This document shows positions 25,501 through 34,619 of a stretch of 64,000 nucleotides of DNA, in pieces. A program made the position numbers and the translations under genes. Positions within the stretch are counted from its first letter, which is position 1; every line of letters starts with the position of its first letter. Under the pieces are notes generated by a model. The model saw only the letters and a program-made list of their open reading frames with translations, was not told the DNA's origin and did not search any database. The stretch is from Paludibacteraceae bacterium (GTDB lineage Bacteria > Bacteroidota > Bacteroidia > Bacteroidales > Paludibacteraceae): positions 124,001-188,000 of the forward strand of contig JAFVTU010000009.1 in the NCBI GenBank assembly GCA_017503075.1, written 5' to 3'.

Positions 25501-25971
25501 ATGGCGACAACTTACATGACCGCAGAAGGTCTTCAGAAATTAAAAGAAGAACTCCAATTTTTGGAGTCAGTAGAGCGTCCTCGTGTGATTGCAGCGATTG
25601 CAGAAGCACGTGATAAAGGCGATTTGAGTGAGAACGCAGAATATGATGCTGCAAAGGAAGAACAAGGTATCTTAGAGAGTAAGATATCTTTGATTAAGTC
25701 AAAGATTGTGGATGCTCGTATTATAGATGAGACCGATATTAATACTGATGAAGTGCAGATCTTAACAAAGGTACGCGTATTAAACATGAAGACTAACCAA
25801 GAGAAAGTATATCAATTGGTTACAGAAAGCGAGGCAAATATCGCAGAAGGGAAATTAGCAACGACTACTCCTATTGCAAAGGGTCTTCTTGGCAAGCGAG
25901 TAGACGATGTAGCAGAAGTGGTTGTGCCAGCAGGCAAATTACAATTTAAGATATTGGAAATAAGCCTTTGA
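25501..25971 (+). CDS. greA: transcription elongation factor GreA
   Basis: 156 residues, the normal GreA length. The N-terminal coiled coil carries the acidic tip (LSENAEYDAAKEEQ near 42), which enters the RNA polymerase secondary channel and triggers cleavage of backtracked RNA. The C-terminal domain ends with the FKBP-like strand pattern (TTPIAKGLLGKRVDD). Downstream, 30 nt away, is a HIT-family gene, probably in the same operon. Confidence 0.97.
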   Translation: MATTYMTAEGLQKLKEELQFLESVERPRVIAAIAEARDKGDLSENAEYDAAKEEQGILESKISLIKSKIVDARIIDETDINTDEVQILTKVRVLNMKTNQEKVYQLVTESEANIAEGKLATTTPIAKGLLGKRVDDVAEVVVPAGKLQFKILEISL

Positions 25972-26001
25972 TTCAGTAGTAACAATTAATATTTGGATAT
26001 T

Positions 26002-26406
26002 ATGACTATTTTCTCAAAGATTATTAATGGAGAGATTCCAAGTTACAAGGTGGCAGAAAATGACAAGTTCTACGCTTTTTTGGATATTAATCCTTTGCAG
26101 AAAGGCCATACATTGGTGGTACCTAAATTGGCAGAGCCAGAGGCAGATTATATCTTTGATTTAGAGGATGATATATTGAGTGAGATGTTGGTATTTGCTA
26201 AGCAAGTAGCTCGTGGAATCCAAGGTGCGGTAGAATGCAAGCGTGTGGGTGTAGCAGTGATAGGTTTAGAGGTGCCCCATGTGCATATGCACTTGATTCC
26301 AATAAGCAAAGAAGGGGATATGTCGTTTGCGAATAAGAAAATGATATTGCCTTCAGAAGAGATGGCGGAGATAGCGAACTCAATAGCAGAAGCAATGGGA
26401 TGTTAA
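26002..26406 (+). CDS. HIT-family nucleotide hydrolase/transferase
   Basis: 134 residues from the ATG at 26002 (MTIFSKIINGEIPSY). The histidine triad HVHMHLIP is near residue 93. HIT proteins of this Hint-like group hydrolyse AMP-NH2 or similar nucleotide conjugates; the true substrate is unknown. An in-frame TTG three codons upstream is less likely as a start. A strong bidirectional terminator follows. Confidence 0.93.
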   Translation: MTIFSKIINGEIPSYKVAENDKFYAFLDINPLQKGHTLVVPKLAEPEADYIFDLEDDILSEMLVFAKQVARGIQGAVECKRVGVAVIGLEVPHVHMHLIPISKEGDMSFANKKMILPSEEMAEIANSIAEAMGC

Positions 26407-26410
26407 TAAA

Positions 26411-26438
26411 AATGACTGCGTGAGCAGTCATTTTTTTG
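26411..26438. terminator. bidirectional terminator
   Basis: AATGACTGC (26411-26419), loop GTGA, GCAGTCATT (26424-26432), flanked by A-tract and T-tract. It serves both the HIT gene and the convergent DUF2147 gene. Confidence 0.85.
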
Positions 26439-26454
26439 TTTGTATGAGAGTTGT

Positions 26455-26892
26455 TTACTTTTTAGGCAACCAAGTTTGGCTTCTACCGAGTAATCCAGCT
26501 TTGTCAAGTGATCCTCGAAGAATCAAATTGCCATCTTTAAGATAAATTTTTGCGTAATAGAATTTACCATTATCAGGGTCTAATACTTTACCTCCTCGTA
26601 ATTCGCCCTCCTTGAGTTGCATGTCTCGAATGATGGTAAGACCAATGATAGGTTGGTTGTGTTCAGGTCCTTCGCATTCTTTGCAGACGGCAGTCTCTGC
26701 ATTGGGTTCAAATAATTGGATAATATCTCCGTAATATTTTCCATTATCAGCTTGGTATATGCGCACGACTGATTTTTGTTCTTCAGTAGCATCATCTACT
26801 GTAATCCATTCGCCTATGATAGGCGTTTGAGCAAAGATTGTGGTAGTGGTTAATAGTACTCCTACAAGAGAAAGAATTCTTTTTTTCATCAT
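26455..26892 (-). CDS. DUF2147 secreted protein
   Basis: 145 residues. A signal peptide ends in IFAQ; the rest matches DUF2147, a small secreted beta-rich family: IIGEWITVDD near 24, IYQADNGKYYGDI near 45, CKECEGP near 70 (two close Cys) and a GRSQTW end. Function is unknown in the family. Two adjacent ATGs are possible starts. It has its own promoter and is monocistronic. Confidence 0.85.
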   Translation of the reverse strand: MMKKRILSLVGVLLTTTTIFAQTPIIGEWITVDDATEEQKSVVRIYQADNGKYYGDIIQLFEPNAETAVCKECEGPEHNQPIIGLTIIRDMQLKEGELRGGKVLDPDNGKFYYAKIYLKDGNLILRGSLDKAGLLGRSQTWLPKK

Positions 26893-26934
26893 AATTGCAG
26901 TTTATTTATAGTGTTATAATTAAAAAACTCGCGG

Positions 26935-26966
26935 CAAAAGTACAAAAAAATACTTGAATATACCAA
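26935..26966 (-). promoter_or_regulatory. promoter of the DUF2147 gene
   Basis: Minus-strand TTG (26964-26966), 21 nt, TACTTTTG (26935-26942). Confidence 0.6.
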
Positions 26967-26983
26967 ATATCTAGCAAAATATT

Positions 26984-27013
26984 TTGCTATTTACGCAAAA
27001 ATCATTAATTTTG
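26984..27013 (+). promoter_or_regulatory. promoter of rdgB-porZ
   Basis: TTG (26984-26986), 19 nt, TAATTTTG (27006-27013). It lies back to back with the DUF2147 promoter. Confidence 0.65.
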
Positions 27014-27040
27014 CCGAATAATTGCATAGTTAAAAATAGA

Positions 27041-27640
27041 ATGAAATTAGTATTTGCGTCCAATAATAAACATAAACTGGACGAAGTCTGTAAAATATTA
27101 CCTATAGGAGTGGATGTTCTAAGTCTTCAAGACGTGGGTTTCTTACAAGAAATAGAAGAGACGGGTTCGACTTTAGAAGAAAATTCAGCGATAAAAGCGC
27201 GTGTGGTATGGCAATGGCTCTTGGATAATGCATTGTTAGACGGCATAGATGGTGTTTTCGCAGACGACACGGGTTTAGAGATTAAATCGTTGAATGGTGC
27301 TCCTGGTGTCCGAACAGCTCGCTGGGCAAGCGAAGATGCTATTGATATTAATAATAGACAAAAAGCGTTGCTAGAACTACAAGGAATAGAAGATCGTTTT
27401 GCCCGATTTAGGACTGTGGTATCCTTGATACTAGGAGGTAAATTGGAGCAGGTTGAGGGCATTGTAAATGGTAGGATAGCACTAGCAGAGATGGGCGATG
27501 GAGGTTTTGGATATGATCCCGTGTTTATTCCAGAAGGTTACGATGTGACATTTGCTTGTTTGTCAGCAGAAGAAAAAAATACGATTAGCCATCGCGGTAA
27601 GGCAATGGCGGAATTGCGAAAAATATTAGAGAAACTATGA
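27041..27640 (+). CDS. rdgB: dITP/XTP pyrophosphatase (Ham1/RdgB family)
   Basis: 199 residues from the ATG at 27041. Ham1 marks: FASNNKHKLDEV near 4, FADDTGLEI near 72, GAPGVRTARWA near 83, GDGGFGYDPVF near 152 and SHRGKAM near 184. The enzyme clears non-canonical purine nucleoside triphosphates from the pool. The earlier in-frame TTG at 26984 is the promoter TTG itself. The last codon overlaps the next gene by ATGA, so the porZ-like gene is translationally coupled. Confidence 0.95.
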   Translation: MKLVFASNNKHKLDEVCKILPIGVDVLSLQDVGFLQEIEETGSTLEENSAIKARVVWQWLLDNALLDGIDGVFADDTGLEIKSLNGAPGVRTARWASEDAIDINNRQKALLELQGIEDRFARFRTVVSLILGGKLEQVEGIVNGRIALAEMGDGGFGYDPVFIPEGYDVTFACLSAEEKNTISHRGKAMAELRKILEKL

Positions 27641-30600
27641 TTATGAAGAGAATAGTGTTGATAGTTTGGACACTTTTGTTGTGTGTGGGAAATCTGTTTG
27701 CGACCAAACATTGGCAAACACATTTTTCGTACAATAGTGTGCAAGTGATAGCCATGGACAAGGATGAGGTATATGCTTTGGCTAATGGTAAACTATTTTC
27801 GATTAATCAACAGACAGAGCAGTTGACATTATTTACTAATTTCTCTGGATTACATGGTACGGAGATTGCCTATATTGCTTATGATGAATCGCGTGAGCAG
27901 TTATTAATATTATATTCAGATGGAAAAGTAGATATCCAACGCAATAAGAATATGCATTATGTATCTGATTTATATAGCAAGCAAATGACATATTCCAAGA
28001 GGTGCAACAATATAACTATTCAAGGTGATATGGCATATTTGTCAATGGATTTTGGTATTCTCACTTTTGATCTTGAGGCGTACGAATTTGTAGATACTTA
28101 TTACATTGGTCCAGAGGCGCAAGATGTGCGTGTGACAGATGTGATGTTTGTAGGTGATAGTATTTATGCGCAAACGCCTAATACGATATATTCTGCTCAT
28201 ATAGATGATAATGTAGTAGATTTTCGGGTATGGAATAAATGCAATAAGTTACCTCAAGCATTTGATGTTAAAAAGGGTAAAGAATACGTAGATAAAAGTG
28301 GCGGGATATGGAAGGTTGCAGGTTCAAAAGGTGTATTTCGTACGTTCATAACAGGTGAGCAAGCATATTATTTACCAGAAGGTCCTTGTGTGAATAATCC
28401 ATATCGTGTGGAAGTTGCGAATGGGAAGTTGTATATGGTACCAGGAGGTCGTTGGGCGTCGCAAGATAAGAAACCAGGAAATGTGATGATTTACGAGGAT
28501 GGCGAATGGACCAATATTACCAACAGTTACATAGAACAGCAAACCAAGAAAAAAGCGTTGGATTTTATGGATGTGGCTGTAGATCCTCAGGATCCCTCCC
28601 ATTTTTTTGTGACTAGTTATGGTACCGGATTATATGAGTTTAGGGATAGTTTACTCGTTGGGCATTACACTTCGGAAAATAGTATTTTATGTTCGGCGGT
28701 GCCAGATATACCAGAGCGTTATACACGACTAGAAAGTGCGGTATATGATAAGGATAATTGTCTGTGGACTATTGTGAATGGTGAGGTAGATACAACTATA
28801 GTATGTTTCTTACCTAATGGTGGTCAACGCGGAGTAAACCTCTATTTAGATGCAGCGACTCGCTTCTTTGTACATACATCAAGCAGTATGATTATTGATG
28901 CAGTACGCCCTGAAAAAAAATGGGCGGTATCGTGTCGTAGTATACCAGCTGTTGTTCAATTGGATGATGGAGGTACACCGTTTGATGCGCAGGATGATAG
29001 ATGTAAGGTGCAAACTGAATTTCATGATCAAAATGGTGGTGTGATTATACCTGAATATTTCTATTGTTTAGCTCAGTCGCCCAATGGTGATATATGGATT
29101 GGTTCTTCTTCTGGTCCTATTATAATTCCAACTACAGTAGATTTCTTGCAATCCAATCAGTGTCATCGATTGTGTATTACCATGCCAGATGGCTCTAATT
29201 TTTTGGATGTAGAGCGAGTAAATGCGTTTGCGTGGGATAAAGAGAAAAATATATGGATTGGAACACAAACGGGAGGTATCTATGTTCTCAATGCGGAGGC
29301 GACAGAGGTGCTAGAACATTATACCATTGAAAATTCGGTAATGCCATCAAACTCTGTACTTTCGTTGGCTTATGATTCATTGCACAATAGAATGTTTATA
29401 GGAACAGGTATGGGATTAGTTTCGTATTTACAGGATTCGGGTATTGATGTCGGCGTAGATGTGTATGATGAAGAAGAGGAAACATTTGGAAGTATGTATC
29501 AATGGCGTTCCCATGCTGCATTTGCTAAGATAGATGAGGTGGTAGTGATGGGGGATAAAGTGTATGGTCTATCTGCGAATTCGTTATTTTCGGTGGATAA
29601 AAATGATGGAGAAATAGAATATTGTACTAAGTTAAACGGATTGAATGCTTCAGTAGTAGATCATATTGCTTATAATGAGTCATTGAATCGAATGCTGATT
29701 ACCTATCGCAATGGACAAATAGATATTATGGCTGCGGATGGAACGGTCTATAATATTGCTGATTTGTATCTAAAGCAAATGAGTGTGTCAAAGAGGGTTA
29801 ATGATATTTGCATGCACCAAAATAAAGCGATTTTAGCAATGAGTTTTGGTATCTTGGTAGTGGATATGAAGAAGTTGGAAATATCTGATACATACTATAT
29901 TGGTGATAATGGTTCAGAAGTGTATGTAGATTATATTGCAGTAGCCAACGAGATGATATATGCCGCCACAAAAGGATGGATATATTATGCTTCGTTAACC
30001 GATAATTTGATGGATTATAAGAGTTGGCAAATTCTATTTTATCCAACGACAGGTACGATTAATGGTATGCGTGCCCATTCGGATATGTTGCGTCTTTTGG
30101 TAAATCAAGAATTATATGCATTGCGTGATGATGGGTGGCACGCAACGCCCATAACACACAAAAATCCTCCTCTTTTCCGTAGTTTATGTAAAACGAAAAA
30201 TGGTCTATATGCCCTACCTTATAATCGATACGGCGCATGGAAGGTATATAAAGATACTGTATGTATGCACTTGACATATGGTTATAATTATGCGATAGCT
30301 GATGATGGAGATTCTTATTGGCTAGGATCATTGGCTAATGGATTGATACATCTCCGAAAAACGAAGGCTCCTGAATATCAATCGGATATACAAGAATATT
30401 ATCCAGATGGTCCATTGAATAATTTTGCGTATCGTTTGCGCTTCTTTGGAGATAGGTTATATATGCTTCCAGGAGGACGCTGGGCTACTCAATATAAGCG
30501 ACCAGGTGATATTATGATTTATGAAAATGATGAATGGACAAGTATCAAAAATGCAGACTTAGAAAAAGCTGTAGATGGACATAAATTGCTAGACTTTATG

Positions 30601-31791
30601 AATGTAGCCCAAGATCCTAAAGATGCAAGCCATTATTTTGTCACTACTTATGGTACTGGTTTGTTGGAAATGAAGGGTACGAGCGTACAAAATCTTTACT
30701 TGCCATCAAATAGTGGACTTTTTGCGGCAGATTCTATAAATTCAGATGCTTATACGAGAACTGATGGAGCGATATACGATGATAAAGGTAACTTATGGTT
30801 GTTGAATTTAGGGGAGGGGACAGGCAATGTGCAAGTCGTGTCTCCAAATGGTAAATGGCACTCGTTTGATTTATACTATAATAGGAATCGTATTAAATTG
30901 CATACAGCAGGTGAGATTTTTGTGGATAATCGCAATCCAGAATGGAAATGGATTCCTGTTTCACGAGCAGGTGCAGGTTTGATTTTATTCCAAGATAATG
31001 GTACACCGACTAGCCATGATGATGATCATGTTACATATCGCACTAGTTGGATTGATCAGCATTCTACAGTAATTAACCCATCTGAAATCCATGCTGTTGC
31101 TCAAGATATGGATGGTACGATATGGGTAGGTACATCTTCTGGTATTTTTGCGATTCCGCATTATGTAGATTTTACAAAATCTAATCAATGTGTACGTGTA
31201 GTGATACCTCGTAATGATGGAAGCGGGTTAGGTGACTACATGTTAGATAACGAACAGATAAAAGCAATAGCTGTTGATGGAGCTAATCGATTGTGGGTGG
31301 GTACAGCGAATTCTGGAATATTTCTATTGAATCCTATTGGAGATATTGAAAATATAGATATTTATAGAATGGAAACAGTTTCTCATTTTACGACAGATAA
31401 TTCTATATTACCAACGGATGAAATCATATCAATAGCTATTCAAGAGTCAACGGGAGAAGTGTTTATCGGAACAGGTGGGGGCTTGGTATCGTATATGAGT
31501 GATGCTTCGAAGCCCATGGATACATTTGATGAGTTATATGCATATCCTAATCCAGTGCGTCCAACATATCAAGGATATATAACGATTAAAGGTATGATGG
31601 ATAATTCAGATGTTCGGATTGTAGATGCTAGTGGAAATCTGGTGAAAACTCTCCAAGGAAACGGTGGCTCTGCGGCATGGGATGGAAGAAATGCGCAAGG
31701 TCAGCGAGTGGCATCTGGAGTATACACAGCTATTTGCAATACTAGAAGCGAGAAAGGACATGGAAGTGTAAAGATATTGATTCTAAACTAA
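27637..31791 (+). CDS. porZ: PorZ-like type IX secretion protein with both propellers duplicated
   Basis: 1384 residues; characterised PorZ is about 776. A signal peptide (about 1-22) is followed by two beta-propellers (about 23-615), then a second full set (about 622-1290), and one C-terminal PNPVRP/Ig domain (about 1300-1384) like the T9SS sorting module. The halves match throughout: SLYSKQMTYSKR versus LYLKQMSVSKR, LYMVPGGRWASQ versus LYMLPGGRWATQ, FVTSYGTGLYE versus FVTTYGTGLLE, FIGTGMGLVSY versus FIGTGGGLVSY. PorZ is a cell-surface part of the T9SS attachment complex. The first copy ends where a C-terminal domain would begin and instead joins the second copy by an acidic linker (DVYDEEEE). 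A+T-rich, unlike pgk or proS. Confidence 0.82.
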   Translation: MIMKRIVLIVWTLLLCVGNLFATKHWQTHFSYNSVQVIAMDKDEVYALANGKLFSINQQTEQLTLFTNFSGLHGTEIAYIAYDESREQLLILYSDGKVDIQRNKNMHYVSDLYSKQMTYSKRCNNITIQGDMAYLSMDFGILTFDLEAYEFVDTYYIGPEAQDVRVTDVMFVGDSIYAQTPNTIYSAHIDDNVVDFRVWNKCNKLPQAFDVKKGKEYVDKSGGIWKVAGSKGVFRTFITGEQAYYLPEGPCVNNPYRVEVANGKLYMVPGGRWASQDKKPGNVMIYEDGEWTNITNSYIEQQTKKKALDFMDVAVDPQDPSHFFVTSYGTGLYEFRDSLLVGHYTSENSILCSAVPDIPERYTRLESAVYDKDNCLWTIVNGEVDTTIVCFLPNGGQRGVNLYLDAATRFFVHTSSSMIIDAVRPEKKWAVSCRSIPAVVQLDDGGTPFDAQDDRCKVQTEFHDQNGGVIIPEYFYCLAQSPNGDIWIGSSSGPIIIPTTVDFLQSNQCHRLCITMPDGSNFLDVERVNAFAWDKEKNIWIGTQTGGIYVLNAEATEVLEHYTIENSVMPSNSVLSLAYDSLHNRMFIGTGMGLVSYLQDSGIDVGVDVYDEEEETFGSMYQWRSHAAFAKIDEVVVMGDKVYGLSANSLFSVDKNDGEIEYCTKLNGLNASVVDHIAYNESLNRMLITYRNGQIDIMAADGTVYNIADLYLKQMSVSKRVNDICMHQNKAILAMSFGILVVDMKKLEISDTYYIGDNGSEVYVDYIAVANEMIYAATKGWIYYASLTDNLMDYKSWQILFYPTTGTINGMRAHSDMLRLLVNQELYALRDDGWHATPITHKNPPLFRSLCKTKNGLYALPYNRYGAWKVYKDTVCMHLTYGYNYAIADDGDSYWLGSLANGLIHLRKTKAPEYQSDIQEYYPDGPLNNFAYRLRFFGDRLYMLPGGRWATQYKRPGDIMIYENDEWTSIKNADLEKAVDGHKLLDFMNVAQDPKDASHYFVTTYGTGLLEMKGTSVQNLYLPSNSGLFAADSINSDAYTRTDGAIYDDKGNLWLLNLGEGTGNVQVVSPNGKWHSFDLYYNRNRIKLHTAGEIFVDNRNPEWKWIPVSRAGAGLILFQDNGTPTSHDDDHVTYRTSWIDQHSTVINPSEIHAVAQDMDGTIWVGTSSGIFAIPHYVDFTKSNQCVRVVIPRNDGSGLGDYMLDNEQIKAIAVDGANRLWVGTANSGIFLLNPIGDIENIDIYRMETVSHFTTDNSILPTDEIISIAIQESTGEVFIGTGGGLVSYMSDASKPMDTFDELYAYPNPVRPTYQGYITIKGMMDNSDVRIVDASGNLVKTLQGNGGSAAWDGRNAQGQRVASGVYTAICNTRSEKGHGSVKILILN

Positions 31792-31798
31792 GGTGAAG

Positions 31799-32380
31799 TT
31801 AGTTTCGTATCAAATTCATAAACTCTTCTCTAGTTTCAGGTCGATTGAATGCTCCTGTGAAGTCGCTGGTAGTGGTAATGGCGTGTGGTTTTTGTACCCC
31901 TCGCATTTGCATACACAAGTGCTCAGCTTCAATGACGACCATTACTCCTAAAGGGTTGAGTGTGTATTGGATGCAGTCTTTAATTTGTATTGTCATACGT
32001 TCTTGTACCTGTAGGCGTCGAGCAAATACATCCACCACGCGAGCAATTTTACTTAGTCCCGTAATCTTTCCGTTGGGAATATATGCGACATGAGCTTTTC
32101 CGAAGAAAGGTAGCATATGATGTTCGCATAAAGAGTAAAATGGGATGTCTTTGACCACAACCATTTGGCGGTAATCTTCCTCAAACAAAGCGCTACGAAG
32201 TATTTCTTCAGCGTTTTGTTGATATCCTTGTGTCAGAAATTGCATGGCTTCCCCCACTCGAGCGGGGGTTTTGATAAGTCCTTCGCGCTCAATGTTTTCG
32301 TTCATTAGACGAAGTATTTGCTGGATATGATGCGCGATTTGTTGAGTGGTATCGTCAGATGGAATGAAAGGTTTTGTCAT
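31799..32380 (-). CDS. folE: GTP cyclohydrolase I
   Basis: 193 residues. First enzyme of tetrahydrofolate synthesis (GTP to dihydroneopterin triphosphate). Zinc and substrate residues are in place: [20 protein letters not shown] near 84-103, [20 protein letters not shown] near 109 and a late [11 protein letters not shown] near 152. It is last in the minus-strand run that begins with folP, so two folate genes bracket the operon. Convergent with porZ with only 7 nt between stops and no clear terminator. Confidence 0.96.
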   Translation of the reverse strand: MTKPFIPSDDTTQQIAHHIQQILRLMNENIEREGLIKTPARVGEAMQFLTQGYQQNAEEILRSALFEEDYRQMVVVKDIPFYSLCEHHMLPFFGKAHVAYIPNGKITGLSKIARVVDVFARRLQVQERMTIQIKDCIQYTLNPLGVMVVIEAEHLCMQMRGVQKPHAITTTSDFTGAFNRPETREEFMNLIRN

Positions 32381-32395
32381 CGTTGTAAATAGAGT

Positions 32396-32899
32396 TTAGT
32401 TGAGAACAATAACTTTGTCCGGTACTACATATGTGCTGCTTTGTAGTTCTGGATACAAATCGAGCAGAGTTTTTTTGTATTGATTAGCTTCATCTCGTGT
32501 GCGGAAATTTCCGATACGCACTTTCCAAAATGGAGGTTCGGAAATAACATACACAGGTTGAGATAGTTTTTTTTCTAACCCTTGTTGTAATGAAATAGAT
32601 TCGCTTTTCGCTTGCTGTTGTTGATTAGACGAATATACCTGTACGCGAAAACCACTAACTTCTTGTTGTCCTCGTTCGATACCGAGATATTTATCCATCA
32701 TTAGTCGATATATAGCTGAGTCTTGATGTATTATGGCATTTTTCATAATGTCAGTTATGAGCACATTCTTGATGGTGTCATCATTTTTGACACTATCAAG
32801 TGTAATTATCTCAGGTTGAACAATTGTGGTGTCAATATGTTGTGCAAGGAGAATACCACTAGTAGTAATACATACAACGAATAAAAATATATGTTTCAT
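32396..32899 (-). CDS. SPOR-domain protein, secreted
   Basis: 167 residues. Signal peptide to about 20 (cut after LLAQ), a linker, and a C-terminal SPOR domain (about 83-160: GFRVQVYSSNQQQQA ... YVISEPPFWKVRIGNFRTRDEA). SPOR domains bind denuded peptidoglycan strands at the division site. Located between the nucleoside kinase and folE genes with 6 and 15 nt gaps, so it belongs to the operon. Confidence 0.85.
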   Translation of the reverse strand: MKHIFLFVVCITTSGILLAQHIDTTIVQPEIITLDSVKNDDTIKNVLITDIMKNAIIHQDSAIYRLMMDKYLGIERGQQEVSGFRVQVYSSNQQQQAKSESISLQQGLEKKLSQPVYVISEPPFWKVRIGNFRTRDEANQYKKTLLDLYPELQSSTYVVPDKVIVLN

Positions 32900-32905
32900 A
32901 CCTTT

Positions 32906-34582
32906 TTAATATCTAAATGAACTACCTCCCACAAATTCGCGTAAGAATGATGTTGGTGGAATTTCTCGTTCTGGAATTGATTCAAAATAACTTAAATATT
33001 TACGTAGGCGATGTGCAGTAGTATATTCATCGCAATATTTTGGCACTTCGTCTAGGATAGGCTCTGCATGGCGTTTTAGTACTGCTAATTCAAATAGTAA
33101 AGCAGAGTTGAACATTACATCGGCTTCTTCTTGGAAGGGTGCAATCCACCTGTCTTCGCCACGCTGTACACTGCTCAGTCGTGCAATAGTTTCTAATGCC
33201 GAATACCCTCTGTAACGGTAGTCTCGTACGATGCGACGAATTAAACGCACATCGCTTGTAGGAATCCAATTGTGATTGTCTAGATTGACAGTCGTTATAG
33301 CGCTGACGAAAATCTTAAATGTCATTTCACGAGGGATATCAGGAATCAACTCAGGGTTGAGGGCATGTAGTCCTTCTAATATAACTACAGTGTCTTTTTC
33401 TAAATGAAGTGTGTCGCCGCGATACTCGCGTATACCTGTTTCAAAATTATAGAAAGGAAGTGATACCGTTTGTCCATTCAACAAATCTTTCAAATGTTGG
33501 CGAAATAACGGCAAATCTAGAGTTTGTAAATGCTCAAAATCCCACTCTCCGTTTTCGTCGCGAGGTGTATCTTCTCTGTTAACAAAATAGTTATCCATAG
33601 AGATTACCACGGGGCGTATTCCATTGACCATCAATTGAATTGTTAAACGCTTGGAAAAGGTGGTTTTACCAGAAGAACTAGGTCCTGAAATGAGTACAAA
33701 GCGTGGCACACCGCTTTCACGATGTGCAATTTGATCGGCGATTTGAGCTACTTTTTTCTCATGTAGAGCTTCTGATAATTTGATCATTTCAAAACTCTTT
33801 TGGTTTTTGCAGGCTTTGTTAAATTCACCTACATTGCTGATATGCAACAGTTTGTTCCAACCGATATACTCTTTAAAGATGCCGAATCGTTTGTCTTGTA
33901 CACAATGTTCTTCGAGTTGATTTGGATTTTTGCGGCATGGTATGCGAAGCAGTATGTTTCCATGGTACATTTCCAAATCGAAGAGATGCACATATCCAGT
34001 AGATGGCATTAATGCTCCTGTATAATAATCAATATAGTTCCCCATACGATAATAGCGGCAATATGGGTTGCCTAAAGTTTCGAATAGAGTGATATCTCCA
34101 TCTCTGCGGTCACCAAATAGGCGAATAACTTCTTTTGTCTGCTTTTCCTCAGTAATAATTGGCCGGTTTTCTGCAATAATTTGCTGCATGCGATTTTTCA
34201 ATTTCGCAATTAATTCGGGAGTTACTTTTTTTACAACTTCACGTGACTCGCGAATAGTGCAATAGAATCCTTTGCTGATAGGGTGTTCAATGCGCAGATC
34301 ACAGTCTTCCCAAAGTTCTCGTACTGCACATGCCATAACCATACTTAGCGTGCGGATGTAGCAACGCCTCCCGCTCTCACTGCTTGCGTCAATAAACTCA
34401 ATGTCTTTGGGTTTGTAAATTAAGAAGTTTAGCGACTGCACCTTGTAATTAACGCGTGCGGCTATTACGGGGTATGGCAATGTTAGATTAAGTTGTTCGT
34501 ACAACGCTTGAAGGGATGTTCCACAAGGTATTTGAACAAACTGTCGATTGTTTTTGCAGTAAATAGTGACCAGATTTTGCAT
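32906..34582 (-). CDS. uridine kinase-like nucleoside kinase with TGS-like N-terminus
   Basis: 558 residues. The first 60 resemble a TGS/ubiquitin-like domain, the next 200 a threonyl-tRNA-synthetase-like accessory domain, and the last 290 a uridine kinase domain with Walker A GPSSSGKTTFSKR near 296, SMDNYFVNR near 323 and LEGLHALN near 398. This fused architecture is common in Bacteroidales and is annotated as nucleoside kinase. It probably phosphorylates uridine/cytidine; what the synthetase-like part does is unknown. Confidence 0.88.
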   Translation of the reverse strand: MQNLVTIYCKNNRQFVQIPCGTSLQALYEQLNLTLPYPVIAARVNYKVQSLNFLIYKPKDIEFIDASSESGRRCYIRTLSMVMACAVRELWEDCDLRIEHPISKGFYCTIRESREVVKKVTPELIAKLKNRMQQIIAENRPIITEEKQTKEVIRLFGDRRDGDITLFETLGNPYCRYYRMGNYIDYYTGALMPSTGYVHLFDLEMYHGNILLRIPCRKNPNQLEEHCVQDKRFGIFKEYIGWNKLLHISNVGEFNKACKNQKSFEMIKLSEALHEKKVAQIADQIAHRESGVPRFVLISGPSSSGKTTFSKRLTIQLMVNGIRPVVISMDNYFVNREDTPRDENGEWDFEHLQTLDLPLFRQHLKDLLNGQTVSLPFYNFETGIREYRGDTLHLEKDTVVILEGLHALNPELIPDIPREMTFKIFVSAITTVNLDNHNWIPTSDVRLIRRIVRDYRYRGYSALETIARLSSVQRGEDRWIAPFQEEADVMFNSALLFELAVLKRHAEPILDEVPKYCDEYTTAHRLRKYLSYFESIPEREIPPTSFLREFVGGSSFRY

Positions 34583-34619
34583 TGTTGTGATATATTAAGT
34601 AATCTAATTAGATGTTAAC

